Source: Fratercula arctica (lineage: Eukaryota; Chordata; Aves; Charadriiformes; Alcidae). Taken from it: a DNA stretch of 64,000 nt. The position numbers were made by a program, and so were the translations under genes. The stretch covers positions 134,749,889-134,813,888 of the forward strand of contig CANTUZ010000002.1 in NCBI GenBank assembly GCA_947846985.1, written 5' to 3'. Shown here in pieces: positions 1 to 12,230 of this stretch; the first letter of the stretch is position 1; every line of letters starts with the position of its first letter. The notes beneath the pieces are model-generated. The model worked only from the letters and a program-made list of their open reading frames with translations, did not search any database and was not told the DNA's origin.

Positions 1-3000
1 AAGAACTTATTAGAAGTCCCATTATTGTAATGGTTGGATACATTACTGGATTCATAGCCAGTGAATAAATCATCAAAGTATTGAAGACGATGTAGATGAG
101 AGTAGTGTACATGACACAATATGAATTTGAAAAGACTGTGCATGCATTCACATTTTTTTCAGATGTGATTGTTGATTGGTAAATATAGATCCATATTGTA
201 AAAAACTCTATGCGTATCCAGCAGTTTTTTAATGCTTTACTATATGTATAACCTTAACCTTAATAATTTTGCATACATCTGAGCACACTGATGACAAGCT
301 CACTCTTGCAGCTGATCATATTAAAATTTCTTCATATTGTCCAGTTTCTCAGCATCAAGTACTTCAATGCATTTCCGACATGTTTTGCCACATTTTTTCA
401 GAAGTTACTGTGGTGAATCAACAACTAGAAAGGATCAAGCAGTAGATGGCCAACAAGTGGCATAACTTACAGAGGCCTGGGAGTTACCACAACTTTCCTC
501 AATCTATCCATGAGGTCCTGTATAATCCACCAGGACCGCAGTATTGATGAAAGAGACTCTGCTATTTTGCTACACGCTTTCCTTTGATTCTGAAACTCCC
601 ATGGAAATAAAATGGGATTTATAAAGAGATCGTCAAAGATAGCTTTTCAGATGTTTCTGCAGCACCTGTGCTGGAGAAACCTTTTTATGGGAGGAGATGA
701 GGCTGTTAGAAGTTTTAGGACTGCACATGCAGATATAACTATTTAGGTACAAAGTCCTACTCTTGGGTTAAAGTATCCATGAGGCCTTGTATATTTTTAA
801 ATACTGCTCACAGATGGTTAGTGCTGTGTATTGTCTCAAGTGAGACCACATGTTCTGCCCCTTTTGAATATACAGTGGCAAAAAGGAATGGAATAGGGAT
901 AGGATACTTTTTCCCTCTGAAGGGATATAACTCAAAAGAGTAAGAAAAGTATCCTTTAACCACCAGAATAAAATTGCCAAATGGAATCTTTGTTACTACA
1001 TTTTGTCCCAGAAATAAAAGAATATATATGACTTTAACTGTGAAACTCTCAAGGGCAAATGCAAGATATCGTTCTTGTTGTTAAACTAATGCATATGGTG
1101 GCCAGTATCAGATGGTTTTCCAAACAGCTCTTTATTGCAGCTGGCCATGTTTCAGCAGGCCTATGTACCAACCGTAAATAAAACATCATGTAATTCATGC
1201 AAACTAATTTTGTATCTTTGTCATTTTCCCATTTTTTTTCTGTTCTACCTCTCCACTGAAGGGAAGCTAGACTGGACCCATTCTCACAGTACCTTCTTCA
1301 CTTTCCTAGACATCAGTAAGACACTTTCTCTCTACATTACTACTCATTTTATATTTCTTTAGAATCAGGAATATTGCTTATTTTGCAAACACAGAGCCCT
1401 GCAAATCAAGCCTAAGTCATTTCTGTCACACTGCAGTGACAGTAAACTACAGGTCCACCGTTCTACATCACAGTAATCTCTCTTATATTTAGAAGAGACA
1501 TTTTTTTCTGTAGCTGTGTGTTATATAAGGAACTAATAAATGTGCTAAATTAAGTAATCTCAAAAACATGTATTTGTTTGTAGTGGGTTTTTTTTGCTGA
1601 TTATTCCAGACAACCCTACAATTAGCAATTTTACAGGGCATTTATACATGTTCTCAGAACTCTAAAGTGAAATTGAACAATTTCAACTCCACCCTTTTCA
1701 TCTCTTAGAGCATCCCTACCAGACAGCCTGCTCAGCATTGAATTCAGAGAACTACAGGCCTCTGGGCTTCTGTTCTTCATAGTCATCCTTGCTCTCTCCT
1801 TATGATTGAAAAGACAGAATGAAAACCAAGTGACAGAGAGACTCAGCAGACTTTGTAGACGTGCATAGCAAAAGAATAATTTCTTAATGAGAAGAAACAA
1901 AAGAAGGTGCTCACTTCCTTCACTTCATAGGCTGTTTATGGAAATAAGTCACTTCTAACAGCAGGAAAGAACTCATGACCAAGCTGTAATCGGATAGAGA
2001 AGAAGAAAAGACCAAGAGTTAAGAAAGGAGCTAGAATTCTTGGAGGCTGTAGCCCAAATTTCCTTCTTGACCTTTCACAAACAAGTAATTTGCCATGATT
2101 GATGTAACTTTTGGTTGCTGAAGACATCTAAGATGAAAAAGAGAAAGCTGGTTTAAGACTTCCTATGCAGCTATAGGTAAACTTCAAGCTCTCATAAATA
2201 GTATCCTGATTTTGTTTTCTCATTCTGTAGATTTTTACCTTGTAGATTCAAGAGCTAAAGTTACTAAGAGACCATGTAGTGCCATTTGTTATTATCAAGC
2301 AGTTGCACTTTCCAACAAAGAAGTGGTTGCATTTCAGCAGTAAGAAAACTGTTTAACAGTCTATATATGAGCATCCCAGGGAACATTTCAAGGCAGCACA
2401 CTGGAAATCAATTACATAAGAAGAATTGAGTTGACTCATGTTCCTTGAGGCCAAGCACAAATGCAGACAAGCTTTTAATTGCTCAAATGCTTTAGAATTC
2501 TCCTACCCATGACTTTTCAAACCTTTTACAACTAAAGAAATAAGGAGATGGAGTACAGCCTGGTAGGTAATTCAGGGGCACACCAGTAAGTTCTGAACTG
2601 TTAGTGCTAATAGTAATTTGTGTCAGCAAATGAGTTATTTTATGTCATGTCATATAGACTGCCCAGTAATATTCAACCTTTGCAGTGCTATGATCTACAG
2701 ATTTTTGAACTCTTGACAATACTGAATATATACCACTATCAGATGCAGGAAAGCTGAAGCACAAAAAAGCAATGGCCTGATCCAATGACTATTCAAGTCC
2801 GTGAGACACTCTCTAGTGACTTGGCTGGGCAGTGAATTGCACAAAAAATATTTACTCAAGGTCTTTCTTACATATTCAATCCAGATGAAGATAATAGCAT
2901 TTTTTAATTACAAATTTCATGTTCTAGCTGATAGTCATCCTTGCTTTCTTTTGCCTATCGAAGAAAAATTGAGTTAGAAACAGAGATTTAGTGTGAAAAA

Positions 3001-3004
3001 TATT

Positions 3005-3050
3005 AAAAAAAAAAAAAAAACAAACCCAAAAAAACACCAACAAACAGAAA
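3005..3050. repeat. A-rich tract with interspersed C
   Basis: A run of 16 A is followed by A-rich sequence broken only by C (caaaccc, caccaacaaac). The composition matches the tract at 3958-4015 and is the complement of the T/G tract at 3535-3590. It may be a decayed poly(A)-like tail or simple-sequence expansion; no retrocopy body is recognisable upstream. Confidence 0.75.
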
Positions 3051-3534
3051 AGGCCTCTATGTTTATTTCTGCAATGTTCTTTTGGCAATGGAACATATTC
3101 TAGCTTTAATAATTATTCTGACAGCTCAAGCGTTACAGTCTCTGCTGCACATTCAAAACACCAGTGGCTAAGAAGGCAAAGAAATATTCGCTCTTCAGCT
3201 TCACCACTATCCATTCTGAACTACATTTCTGCCATTGTTTTTCTTACAAATCATCATTTTGAGATTGTCAAGTACCATTTTTCAATTGTCAGAGGTCTCC
3301 ATGGAAATTCTTAAAGGGGTTCTTATTCTGTGGCAATTCCTTCAAGTGAAACAAATGAATGTTGCTGAGAAGAGGGTTACACTTAACAGAGGTATACAGA
3401 GTACAGTGTACAGAAATGTATAGCTTTATTTTGAGAACACTTTAAATGGAGAAACCTATTTCATTTTCTTTTCTTTTTCTATTCAACATGAATATAAGCA
3501 TGAGAAATATTTTGAAGCTTAGGTTATTGAACTT

Positions 3535-3632
3535 ATTTGGTTTTGGTTGTGGGTTTTTTTGTTGGTTTTGTGGTGTTTGGCTTTTTTATTGTAGAAATAT
3601 ATCTGTTCCTTCTGCCAAAAAAAAAAAAAAAA
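3535..3632. repeat. T/G-rich tract followed by poly(A)
   Basis: Positions 3535-3590 are almost wholly T and G (ttttggttgtgggttt type). Twenty-six bases later comes a run of 16 A (3617-3632). The two tracts have opposite strand bias. ORFs called here on both strands are composition artefacts. Confidence 0.75.
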
Positions 3633-3957
3633 TGCATTGCAGAGCTTACAAAATAGATCAACCTTTCAAGACATCTTTTCAAAAAAAGTAATTTATTTAA
3701 GTTAAACTCTGAAAACAAAATGCTACTTTACCTACTTCTATAGGTGAACTGTCATCTCCAATTTTCAAGTTCACTTGTCACAACTCAGCAAAACACCATA
3801 GAATTTGAATCCCTTTAGCAGACACTGCATACTCTGCTAACCTGGACAAGTAGTGTGGTCTGGCTCCTGACAAGCAAGGCAGGTGCATAGAATTATTGTA
3901 AAAATCAGTTTCTCAACTTGGATCAGTATCCTTAAAAGGAGAACCAATACCTACAGC

Positions 3958-4015
3958 AAAAAAAAAAAAAAAAACACACCAAAAAAAACAACCAAAAAAA
4001 CCCCAAAACCCAAAC
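3958..4015. repeat. A-rich tract with interspersed C
   Basis: A run of about 17 A is followed by cacacc, caacc and ccccaaaaccc blocks with no G or T until 4016. It is the third such tract within 1 kb. Confidence 0.75.
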
Positions 4016-5778
4016 TTATTAATTCTCTTTCTGTGTTTTAGAAACCTTTGCAGGATAGTGTGCCCCAACAACTGCAAAGAGGTACACAACATTAACTGAC
4101 TACATAATTGAGACTGAATAATCAAAATATTTTTCTTTAGGATTTTCTATTCTCTGAACATAGTTGGAGGTATTTGTACTTATGAAGACACAGACTTCCA
4201 GCTTCCATGGCATGGTAGCATGTCACTTTCTGAGTGTGTTGGACTAACTGAATATTATATGCCACAGTTGGTCTGTCACATGGGAGTACATTCATAATGT
4301 GATGACATGGCGTTTCAGATTGCACTGTGCAGCAGAGACAGAGGAATGGAGGAAGAGGAGGATGAGGAACCTTTTCTCAGAACAAAGAAACAATGGATCA
4401 GTGTTCTGAAGAAAGCACTCTTGCCTACATCATGAGGCAAAAAGCTTTCCAACCATAAATAGCAATGGGACAATGTTGTCCCAATTACTGGGTCAACATA
4501 TTGCAGTGGAAAAGAAATTGGGCACAGAGGTCCTATCTATAAGTCATGGGATTAAGTAAGAAGTCAAAAGGTATCTGTAAGTCGTAGGAAAAGTTCTTGG
4601 AAATACCTTTGTTATATGCACTAACCTACACTATTCGGCAGTCAATGTTACCTTTAAAACATTTCAGGGTATCCATATTATAGGAAGACAATGGAAAATG
4701 AGAAACCTTTCACATTATCTATTTATATTGATATATATCTATTTTATGTTTTCTACAGTGTTTGCCTTTGGAGACTACCTGAAATGCTTCAGTGACTATT
4801 CTGACCTTGTTTTTGACATTGATTCAGCAGTTGATTGACTACCAATAATTATGGAGGAAGTACAGTATGAGAAGTGATTCAGCTCCTGAGGTAGGTCTGA
4901 GTTTTGTCCTCTCAAATGAATTCTAAATTAATCGCTTGTCACACACCAAGAAATAATTTCAAACAACAGGCCTTTCAGATATAGCTATTGAATTGCTGTC
5001 AAAACCTATTAAACCATCTACTCAAAGATCTCACTACAGAAATTTTAGGGAATTTATTTCTTGGGCAAGAGAAGGAATTGAAAATTCCACTGAGGAAGTG
5101 TCCATTCTGGTTATAGATTTTCTGTCAGTGCAAATTAATTCAATATCCAATTAAAATGTATGGTTAAATTTTATCATGTATTTCTCCTCTTTTTGCACTT
5201 GAAAACCAGTATGTTATTTTAGTATCAGAGGCTAATGCAAGTTTATGTTTTTATTTTATCTTTAATATTTATGTAAAGGAGAAATTGTTTCTTAAAAATG
5301 TGCTAGTACTGTGGAGGTAGCACCAGAATTTTAGAAAGAATATGTCCTAGTTTTAAAACAGTATTAATGATACTGAGTTAAAAGAATACGTACCAAACTT
5401 GTTGCTACAAATCATTTGTGGAAGTTTAGCACCTTGCCTGTTGCCCAGATTTTTGATGCTTTTAATAATTATATAAGCCATTGATTTTTTTAATAAGAAA
5501 GCAAACTTTAAAGCATCTACATTTTAAACATAGTAAGAGCTGTCATGCCTGTTGTTTTTTAAGAACCTTGTAACAATAAGAATATATGTATAACAATGAA
5601 TAGTTATTGAAAAGAATGAAAATTAAACAACTAATACGTATCATATTTTTGTAAGAAATTGAGATTCTTAGCGTAGAACTACAAAGCACCTTATTAGAGG
5701 AGACGAAGGCACCTTGAGTCTGTACATCTTTATTTTGTTGAGTGCTTGTAGATCTCTCTATATAGGTAGACCACAGAA

Positions 5779-5817
5779 ATGTATACATACATTTCTGGGG
5801 AGGATGTATACATACAT
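5779..5817. repeat. 14-bp direct repeat beside the solo LTR
   Basis: The 14-mer atgtatacatacat occurs at 5779-5792 and again at 5804-5817, 11 bp apart and ending 9 bp before the LTR start. The unit contains the palindrome gtatac. It is too far from the LTR edge and too long to be the retroviral target duplication. Confidence 0.8.
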
Positions 5818-6065
5818 ATATGAAATTGTCCTGGTTTTGGCTGGGATAGAGATAACTGTCTTACTAGCAGCTGGTATAGCGCTATGTTTTGGATTTAGGA
5901 TGCGAATAATTTTGATAATGCAATAATGTTTTTGGTTGTTGCTGAGCACTCAAAGCCTTTTCTGCTCCTCACACTGCCTCACCAGCAAGTAGGTTGGGAG
6001 GACACAAAAAGTTGTGAGGAGAAACAGCTGACCCCAATTGACCAAAGGCATATTCCATGTTATTA

Positions 6066-6088
6066 TGATGTCATGCTCAGTGTATAAA
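6066..6088 (+). promoter_or_regulatory. LTR core promoter: CRE-like site and TATA box
   Basis: The LTR carries tgatgtca (6066-6073, one mismatch from the consensus CRE tgacgtca) and TATAAA (6083-6088) 9 bp later. This is the usual place for an LTR promoter in U3. The 3' LTR at 13827-14422 has lost the clean TATA. Whether this promoter still fires is not visible from sequence. Confidence 0.55.
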
Positions 6089-6306
6089 GCAGGGGGAAGA
6101 AGAAGGTAGGATGGGGGTGTTCAGGGTTATAGCATTTTGTCTTCTCAAGTAACCGTTATGCAAGATGGAGCCCTGCTTTCCTGGATGTGCATGAACACCT
6201 GCCTGCTGATGGGAAGTAGTGTATGAATTCCTTGTTTTGCTTTGCATTTCCCATGCATGGTTTTGCTTTACTTTTATACTGAGTTTATCTCAACCCATGG
6301 GTTTTC

Positions 6307-6931
6307 ATGGAATCATAGAATACCAGGTTGGAAGGTACCTCAAGAGGATCATCTGATCCAACCATTTTTGGCAAAAGCATGGTTTAAACAAGATGGCCCA
6401 GCACCCTGTCCGGCTGAATCTTAGAAGTGTCCAATGTTGGGGAATCCACCACTTCCCTGGGGAGATTATTCCAGTGGCTGATTGTTCTCATTGTGAAAAG
6501 TTGTCCTTTTGTGTTCAATCGGAGTCTTCCAAGAAGTAACTTATACCCATTACCCTTTATCTTTTCCATGTGATTCCTTGTAAAAAGAGAGTCTCCATCT
6601 TCTTTGTAGCCACCCTTTAAATCCTGGAACATGGGGATAAGGTGTCCCCTAAGCCTTCTTTTCTCAAGGCTGAACAAACCTCATTCTCTCAGTCTTTCCT
6701 CATACGGCAGGCTTCCCAGTCCTTTGATCATCTTTGTGGCCCTTCCCTGGACCCTCTCCAGCCTGTCCACATTTTTTTTGCATAGCGGGGACCAAAACTG
6801 AACAAAGTATTCCAGAGGTGTGGCCTGAAAAGTGTTGAGTGGGATAATAACTTCTTTATCTCTGCTGGTGATGCAACCCACCGTCTTGTTCCTTCTTTGC
6901 CACTGCAGCACACTGTTCACTCGTACTGAGC
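6307..6931 (-). mobile_element. CR1 LINE 3' fragment, antisense, nested in the LTR
   Basis: Read on the minus strand, this ends in the CR1 terminus (attctatgattcca complement, here ggaatcatagaa at 6310-6321). It encodes the C-terminal end of CR1 ORF2 in two open pieces, about 6938-6681 and 6677-6384, including SLEKRRLRGHLI and NLPREVVDSP. The last ORF2 residues end in GHLV before a stop. The element is 5'-truncated, as nearly all CR1 copies are. It separates LTR bases gttttc (left) from tcacgttt (right), so it inserted after the LTR. A 3-bp ttc at both edges may be a minimal target duplication; CR1 commonly lacks a clear one. There is at least one frame change, so it is non-functional. Confidence 0.92.
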
Positions 6932-8441
6932 TTCTCACGTTTACTCTTCAGATTCTCTCCTCCATTCCACTGCAGGGGAATGAGCAAGTGGTCTTAGTTA
7001 CTGGCTGGGGTTAAACCAAGACAGAAACAGAAAACTAAGACAGAAGTAACTAGTTTACTAACACAGAATTATATGAACCTCTAAGAACCTCTCTAAATTG
7101 GGATAAGTTAGCTTATTGTACAGTTGGTCCCTGTATGATTTCTTTGGAAGTATTTATAATTGGTTCAACAGTATTACTCTAACATTAGTGGGGCATCAGA
7201 GATGTAATTTTTGTCCATATTGTCTGTCAGCTGGTTATCTGGTTTTCCATGCCTAACAGAGGTTATAGTTAATCTTTTCCTTTTTCCCCACTGATTCACT
7301 GTAATTTTGTAAAAATAGTGTTGTCCATTATCATTTCCCCATTATTCTTTGCAAACTTTTATTTCTTTTTTCCTTTGTTTTAAAAAAAAAAATTATCTTG
7401 AGCATGTCATAGTTTTCCTTTCAGCAGAAATAAGCCAGAAGTATCTGATAACTTTGCCTAATAGCAGCAGGTTGATCTGATATATAGGGTATTTGGCTAA
7501 TGAAAGGAAATTCTGATCTACTCTGAACTCTCTTACCACACCAGTACTCCATCTAGTTTGTCTCTTGTGGTTTTATTCTTACTTTCCCAGTAGTTTTCAA
7601 AGATATTCTTTAAAAAAAAAAATAAAAAAAATCATGTAGAAATGCATAGCTCAGGTCAGCAAAACCTAATGGAGTCAGGAGAATACATTGTCCTGAAAGT
7701 CAATGGGATTTAGACTACATCTATATTTCAGACTGCAAGGGCAGGGAAAAGAAAAGGCATTATAATCTGTATTTGTGATTTTACTGCAAAGTATTAGTCA
7801 AGGTTAATAGGTAGCAATTAAACTTAAGTCCATCTTTCTCTCCTGTTGGACTTCTAGACTTGAGAATGAACGGAGTCAAATTTATTTTGTTCAGCTGCTG
7901 AAGTCAAGCTTTGATTTGTATGGTTAGAGCAATCAGTACTTGTAGAGGCACACTGAAATCAACAAATGGAAGGAGACCTATGTTTAAAATAGTTACTAGG
8001 TTTGGAATATCAAGTGGCTGATATTTTACTAATAGAGGTGCTTTTGTAATCCATCCTTCCCTGCATGGAACATGGATTGATCCATGTTTTCTCTTACCCA
8101 TAATTTTCTGTTTACAGCATCTGATTCTAGAGAAGTAAGATAGAATTTAAAAGGTGGAACAGGGACATTATGAACTAAACTTAATCAGAAGAAGAAATGA
8201 TGCTGTTAATCATTATTCATGCATTTGCCTCTTTTCTCCTACCAGAATCACACTTTCAAATTGATGAAAGGGAAAACAAAACTGACATATTTGTCTCTCT
8301 CTTTGGAGAAGTTGTTTTCAATGATCAAACCAAACTGCCACTGGAAGAGCTGATGGCTTTATTTAACTAATAATCTCAGACAGAAGCTCTTTGACATCCC
8401 ATACTAAGTAGTTACTTTTAGATATGGAGTAATGCTGAGTG

Positions 8442-8462
8442 AAAAAAAAAAAAAAAAAAAAA
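8442..8462. repeat. Poly(A) run, 21 nt
   Basis: An uninterrupted run of 21 A. No transposon or processed gene body is recognisable immediately upstream. Confidence 0.9.
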
Positions 8463-9176
8463 CTAAAGGAACAATACCAAAGCAAAAAACAGTTCAGAAA
8501 GAGGAATGAAATAATTTGTGTTAAACTAAACAGAAGAAACTCAAGTAGGCAAGAAACAGAGACATTCACAAACCTGGGAAGAGTTAGTGGTAACAGATAT
8601 CTCAAGAAATTTAGGACAGGTACCAACTAGTTAACTATGGAGTGAGTATCAAACCTAAAAAAAAAAAAAAGGCAATGTATCTTTTCCCTCTGTGTAAGTC
8701 TCTCACAGGTGTCTATATGCCAGAATTTTACCATACAAAATGGAAATACTTCATCTCAGAGGGATATAGGTGTTAGATAAAATTATTACTGTCAGAAAAG
8801 TACAAAGTATAAAAATTCTGAGACTGAGGGCTATACAGGAGCTCATCTGCAACCTGACCTTACCTAGAGTGATCATCTAATCAAAATATGTAAGACTTCA
8901 GATAAAGACAGAGTTCTGTTTGCACCTCTGCCTTCTGCAACTGCAGAAAATGTCTGTAACTGTATAAATGCACATCTAAATATAGACAGTGAAATACATA
9001 CTCACTAGTTTATAAAAATTTACAAGCTCTGCTTCTCTATATTTAAGATTGAAGAGCCTGTAAATTCCATCAACTGCATAAGGAATTTACATGCCAGGAG
9101 ATTAAATACTTCAGAAACTGGAAGAAGTTGTAAACTCCATAAACTGAAGAGACATAAAGGGAGAGAGGTAAAGAGT

Positions 9177-9376
9177 GGGAAAAGGAAGGGAGGGAGGAAG
9201 GGAGGGAGGAAGGAAGGGAGGAAGGAAGGGAGGAAGGGAGGAAGGAGGTAAGGAAGGAGGGAAGGAAGGAAGGAGGGAGGGAGGGAGGGAGGGAGGAAGG
9301 AAGGAAGGAAGGAAGGAAGGAAGGAAGGAAGGAAGGAAGGAAGGAAGGAAGGAAGGAAGGAAGGAAAGGAGGAAGA
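9177..9376. repeat. 200-bp homopurine (GGAA)n/(GGGA)n tract
   Basis: All 200 bases on the plus strand are A or G except one T at 9249, giving purine runs of 72 and 127 nt. The first part is irregular ggga/ggaa; about 9295-9365 is a nearly perfect GGAA tetramer array. Such mirror-symmetric purine tracts can form triplex (H-DNA), and GGAA arrays can bind ETS-family proteins. Both are known properties of the class, not shown here. Length is probably polymorphic. Confidence 0.95.
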
Positions 9377-10204
9377 TAGCAGGCGAGAAAGGAGGGAAGG
9401 AAATAACACCGAGCTTTTGTTTAGCAGAGCTGAAATTACACATAGTTTAAGATACCACATCTGTGCCTCTTCTCCCTCATTGTTTTCCTTGCTCTTACTT
9501 GTTATGCTGAAGGAAGAAGATGAGAATTGTCTCCCACAACTTCCTCATTGCCACTAGTTAAATATTTTCTCTGAACATGAGCGATGTATTTGTCCTTTTA
9601 AATTATCTTCTCCTGCATGTAATCCTGGCACTTACTACTGTTCCTGAAAAGCAGTCTGGACTAGAACACACAGCAACATTAGTGAAGTTGAATTGAAAAA
9701 GCAAAAGGAAGACATATTTCATTAATTATTAAAAAAAAAAAAATTAAAACATCAATGTATCCTACTTCTGAATAGTTTAAATGCCTTTGATGAGAATAGA
9801 GACATGTTCAGCATGTGTAGGATTGTGAATGTTTCAAGGACAAAAGCTAAAATCTGTTGGCTTATGTTACACTATTATATGAATAAACTTTAAACCATCT
9901 GAGGTCTTAGTGCCACCTTTCCTTGCTGCAAAAGAAAAGACCCCCAATGTCAGACAGGAAATGTTAAAAGATGAAGACACCTATCGCAGGACTTAGATGG
10001 AACTGACACAGTGGTTGCTCATGTTGTTGTCTAAACTTCACTTGAAGCCTCATTTGACTTTGAAACTCCCAATCTGCATTGTGAGTTCTGATTCTGCAAC
10101 ACTTCCAGTTTGCCATGACTGAGCAATTTATCATCATTATCCTTTACTCTCAGTTTGTGATAAAGAAGTTAGTTTTTTCTCATTTCTTCTAGATTCGATA
10201 GCCT

Positions 10205-10540
10205 GGACATTGGGCACACAAGAGTATAAGAATTTGGTGGATAACTGGAGCACCATGTATCTTAATGTCATAAAGGTACTAGGGGGAAGAATCCATCTGG
10301 ATTTCTGGAATGACAGGAGGATCCCAGCAGTTGGCTATGTTGGAGGCTCAGGTGAGCTTAGCAGGGAACAAGTGGCGGAAGCATCCTGTTGTAACAGGCC
10401 TGGAGGCTCCTTGTATCCTTGGCATTGATTAACTCAGAATAGGTAGACTTGTCTGCTGGAGACCCAAGGAGTGATCAGCAAGACTTGATCACTCTTTAAT
10501 AGTCCCATCTGGTGAGTGCAAAATCTGTGGGAGGATGAAG
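10205..10540 (+). pseudogene. pol segment upstream of RT (broken)
   Basis: A 72-codon open piece (10210-10428) contains YLNVIKVLGGRI and LDFWNDRRIPAVGYVGG. It lies directly before the RT remnant in the same orientation. By position it should belong to the protease-to-RT linker or the protease region, but I see no clear D-S/T-G active site, so the exact domain is uncertain. Stops follow at about 10429 and in the linker to RT. Confidence 0.45.
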
Positions 10541-11495
10541 GCTAATGGTGGACTATCATGGTGTAAATGAAGCCATGAGGCCATTGAGTGCTGCCATACT
10601 GAACATTCTAGAACTCCAGTATGAAATAGAGTCAAAGGCAGCTAAGTGGTATGCCCCAATTGATATGGTGAGTGCATTTTTCTCAGTTCCTTTGGCAGCA
10701 GAGTGAGGCCACAGTTTGCTTTCACATGAAGGTGTGTCCAATACATCCTGAACCAGCCACTCCATGGCTACAAGCACAGCCCTACCATTTGTCATGGACT
10801 GATCCAGACTGCACTGGAATAGGGAGAAGGCACATATATGCAATATATTGATGACATTGTGTGGGGCAGCACACTGGAGGAGATGTTTGAGAAAAGGAAA
10901 AGAATAATCCACATTCTTCTGAAAGCTAGTTTAGCCATAAAATAAATCAGGGTCAAAGGACCAGCACAAGACATCTAGTTTTGGGGTATGAAATGGCAAA
11001 ATGGGTGTCATCAAATGCAAAGGGATGTGATCAATTAGAGAACAACCATGTCCCCATCAGCTAGCAAAAAGGAAACATAAGCTTTCCTAAGCTTTGTGGT
11101 TTTCTGGAGAATGCATATTCCACATTACAGTCAATTTGTGAGACCTCTCTGTCTAGTGACCCAAAAGAACTAATTTGAGTATGATGCTAAGCAGAAACAA
11201 TCCTTTGAACAGGTCAAATGAGATAGTTTGTGCAGTAGCCCTTGGGCAAGTCTGTACGGGACCAACCATGAGAAACATGCTGTACACCACAGGTGGGGAG
11301 CATGGCCACACCTGAGCCTCTGGCAGAAAACACCCAGAGAGACCCAAGATTGGTGTCTAGGGTTTTGGAGCTGGGGATATAAAGGATCCAAGGCCGACTA
11401 CCTCCTGAATGGAAAGAAAGTACTAGCAGCATGTGAGAGAGTTGAAGTTGCTTCAGGAGTAGTTGCTATGAAAGCACAGATCCTCTTGGCATTGT
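10541..11495 (+). pseudogene. ERV reverse transcriptase and connection remnant
   Basis: The palm motif YIDD is encoded at 10844-10855, followed by IVWGSTLEEMFEK. It is preceded by the conserved block HSPTICHGLIQTAL (about 10778-10820) and by a strand containing AKWYAPIDMVSAFF. Further on, SLWQKTPRETQDW and LGFWSWGYKGSKADY (about 11318-11400) mark the connection region before RNase H. In-frame stops and frame changes occur in several places, including next to the block before HSPTICHG. Both palm aspartates are still encoded, but the gene is dead. The YIDD form rather than YMDD or YVDD fits retroviral RT and separates it from the FADD of CR1 elsewhere in the window. Confidence 0.85.
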
Positions 11496-11734
11496 GATTG
11501 CCTTTGCTGTGCTGGTTGTTTAAAGGAAGGGTATCTTCTACACATCATGCAACCAACACTACAGAGTAAGCAGGTAGCACTGATCACACTTGCAGGATCA
11601 AATGGGGAACTCCAACTACCTAGGAATCCTGGAAGAGATCATGGACTGACCAGAAGGCAGAGATTTTGGAGCATTGCCTGAAGACGTGACTCACGCCCTA
11701 GAGGCCCCACCATATTGTGAGTTACCAGAAACTT

Positions 11735-12230
11735 AAAAGCAATATGCTCTGTTTACTGATACATCCTGTTGTATTCTGTAAAACCATCAGAAGTATAAAC
11801 CTGCTGTTTGGAGTCAAACATGAGGAGTCACAGAACCTCCTGAAGGAAAAGATGAACTGAGACAGTCTGCAGAAATGAAAACCATCCAGCTAGCCCTGGA
11901 GACTGCTGAACAAGAAAAGCAATCAGTGCTCTGTCTCTAAACTGACTCATGGATGGTAGCAAATGTCTTGTGGGGGTGGCCACAGCAATGGAAATGGACC
12001 AGCTAACTGTGCATAAGTAAACACATCTGGGCTGCTGCATTGTGTCAAGACATTGCTGTCCAGGTAGAGAACCTTGCTGTAAAGGTACATCATATAGATG
12101 CTCACATGCCCAAGAGTTGTGCTACCAAAGAACATTGAAAGAACAAGCAAGTAGACCAGGCTGCTAGAATTGAAGTGGCTCAGGTGAACCTGAACTGGGA
12201 ATGTGAAGGTGAGCTATTCATAGCTCAGTG
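11735..12230 (+). pseudogene. ERV RNase H remnant
   Basis: FTDTS at about 11752-11766 supplies the first RNase H aspartate (D at 11758-11760). An ELRQSAEMKTIQLAL helix follows near 11850-11900, and TDSWMVAN at 11941-11964 supplies another catalytic-type aspartate. Those two aspartate motifs are in the same frame but separated by stops. The next block (IAVQVENLAVKVHHID type, about 12050-12110) leads into the integrase linker containing QADQAARIEVAQVNL-like sequence. It is a pseudogene. Confidence 0.8.

Larger units (their letters stand above)
1..5826. other. Unique AT-rich non-coding DNA
   Basis: I see no gene or recognisable transposon in this stretch. The open frames here are short (under 100 codons), start at arbitrary ATGs and have low-complexity or unrelated translations. 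The only clear structure is a set of A/C-rich tracts at 3-4 kb, listed separately, and a 14-bp direct repeat next to the LTR that begins at 5827. It could be intron or intergenic DNA; the sequence alone does not decide. Confidence 0.7.
5827..7023 (+). mobile_element. Solo LTR of an ERVL-like avian endogenous retrovirus, split by CR1
   Basis: The element starts TGTCCTGG and ends with ccaagaca (TG...CA type). It is flanked by gaaat (5822-5826) and gaaac (7024-7028), a 4-of-5 target duplication of the length expected for ERVL-like insertions. The LTR halves are 5827-6306 and about 6932-7023, some 570 bp without the CR1 between them. The order is U3 with a CRE-like tgatgtca and TATAAA, then a U3/R region rich in short pyrimidine blocks, then the terminal ggggttaaacc. 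A related but diverged LTR lies at 13827-14422. No primer-binding site or internal sequence follows 7023, so this is a recombination product (solo LTR), not the 5' LTR of the provirus 3 kb downstream. Family assignment is from recall of avian LTRs and was not searched. Confidence 0.85.
7024..10204. other. Unique AT-rich non-coding DNA with simple repeats
   Basis: No gene is recognisable. The stretch holds A-rich runs (7381-7392, about 7611-7630, 8442-8462, about 8658-8671, about 9730-9743) and the large homopurine tract at 9177-9376. The three ORFs around 9020-9460 are translations of that microsatellite and are not genes. Confidence 0.7.

Noticed and set aside
9020..9460. 146-codon minus-strand ORF of LPSF repeats, with 110- and 91-codon ORFs in other frames
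   Set aside because: All are translations of the homopurine microsatellite at 9177-9376; open frames on both strands are expected from a stop-free tetramer repeat.
10556..10912. 118-codon minus-strand ORF
   Set aside because: It is the antisense shadow of the ERV reverse transcriptase remnant on the plus strand.
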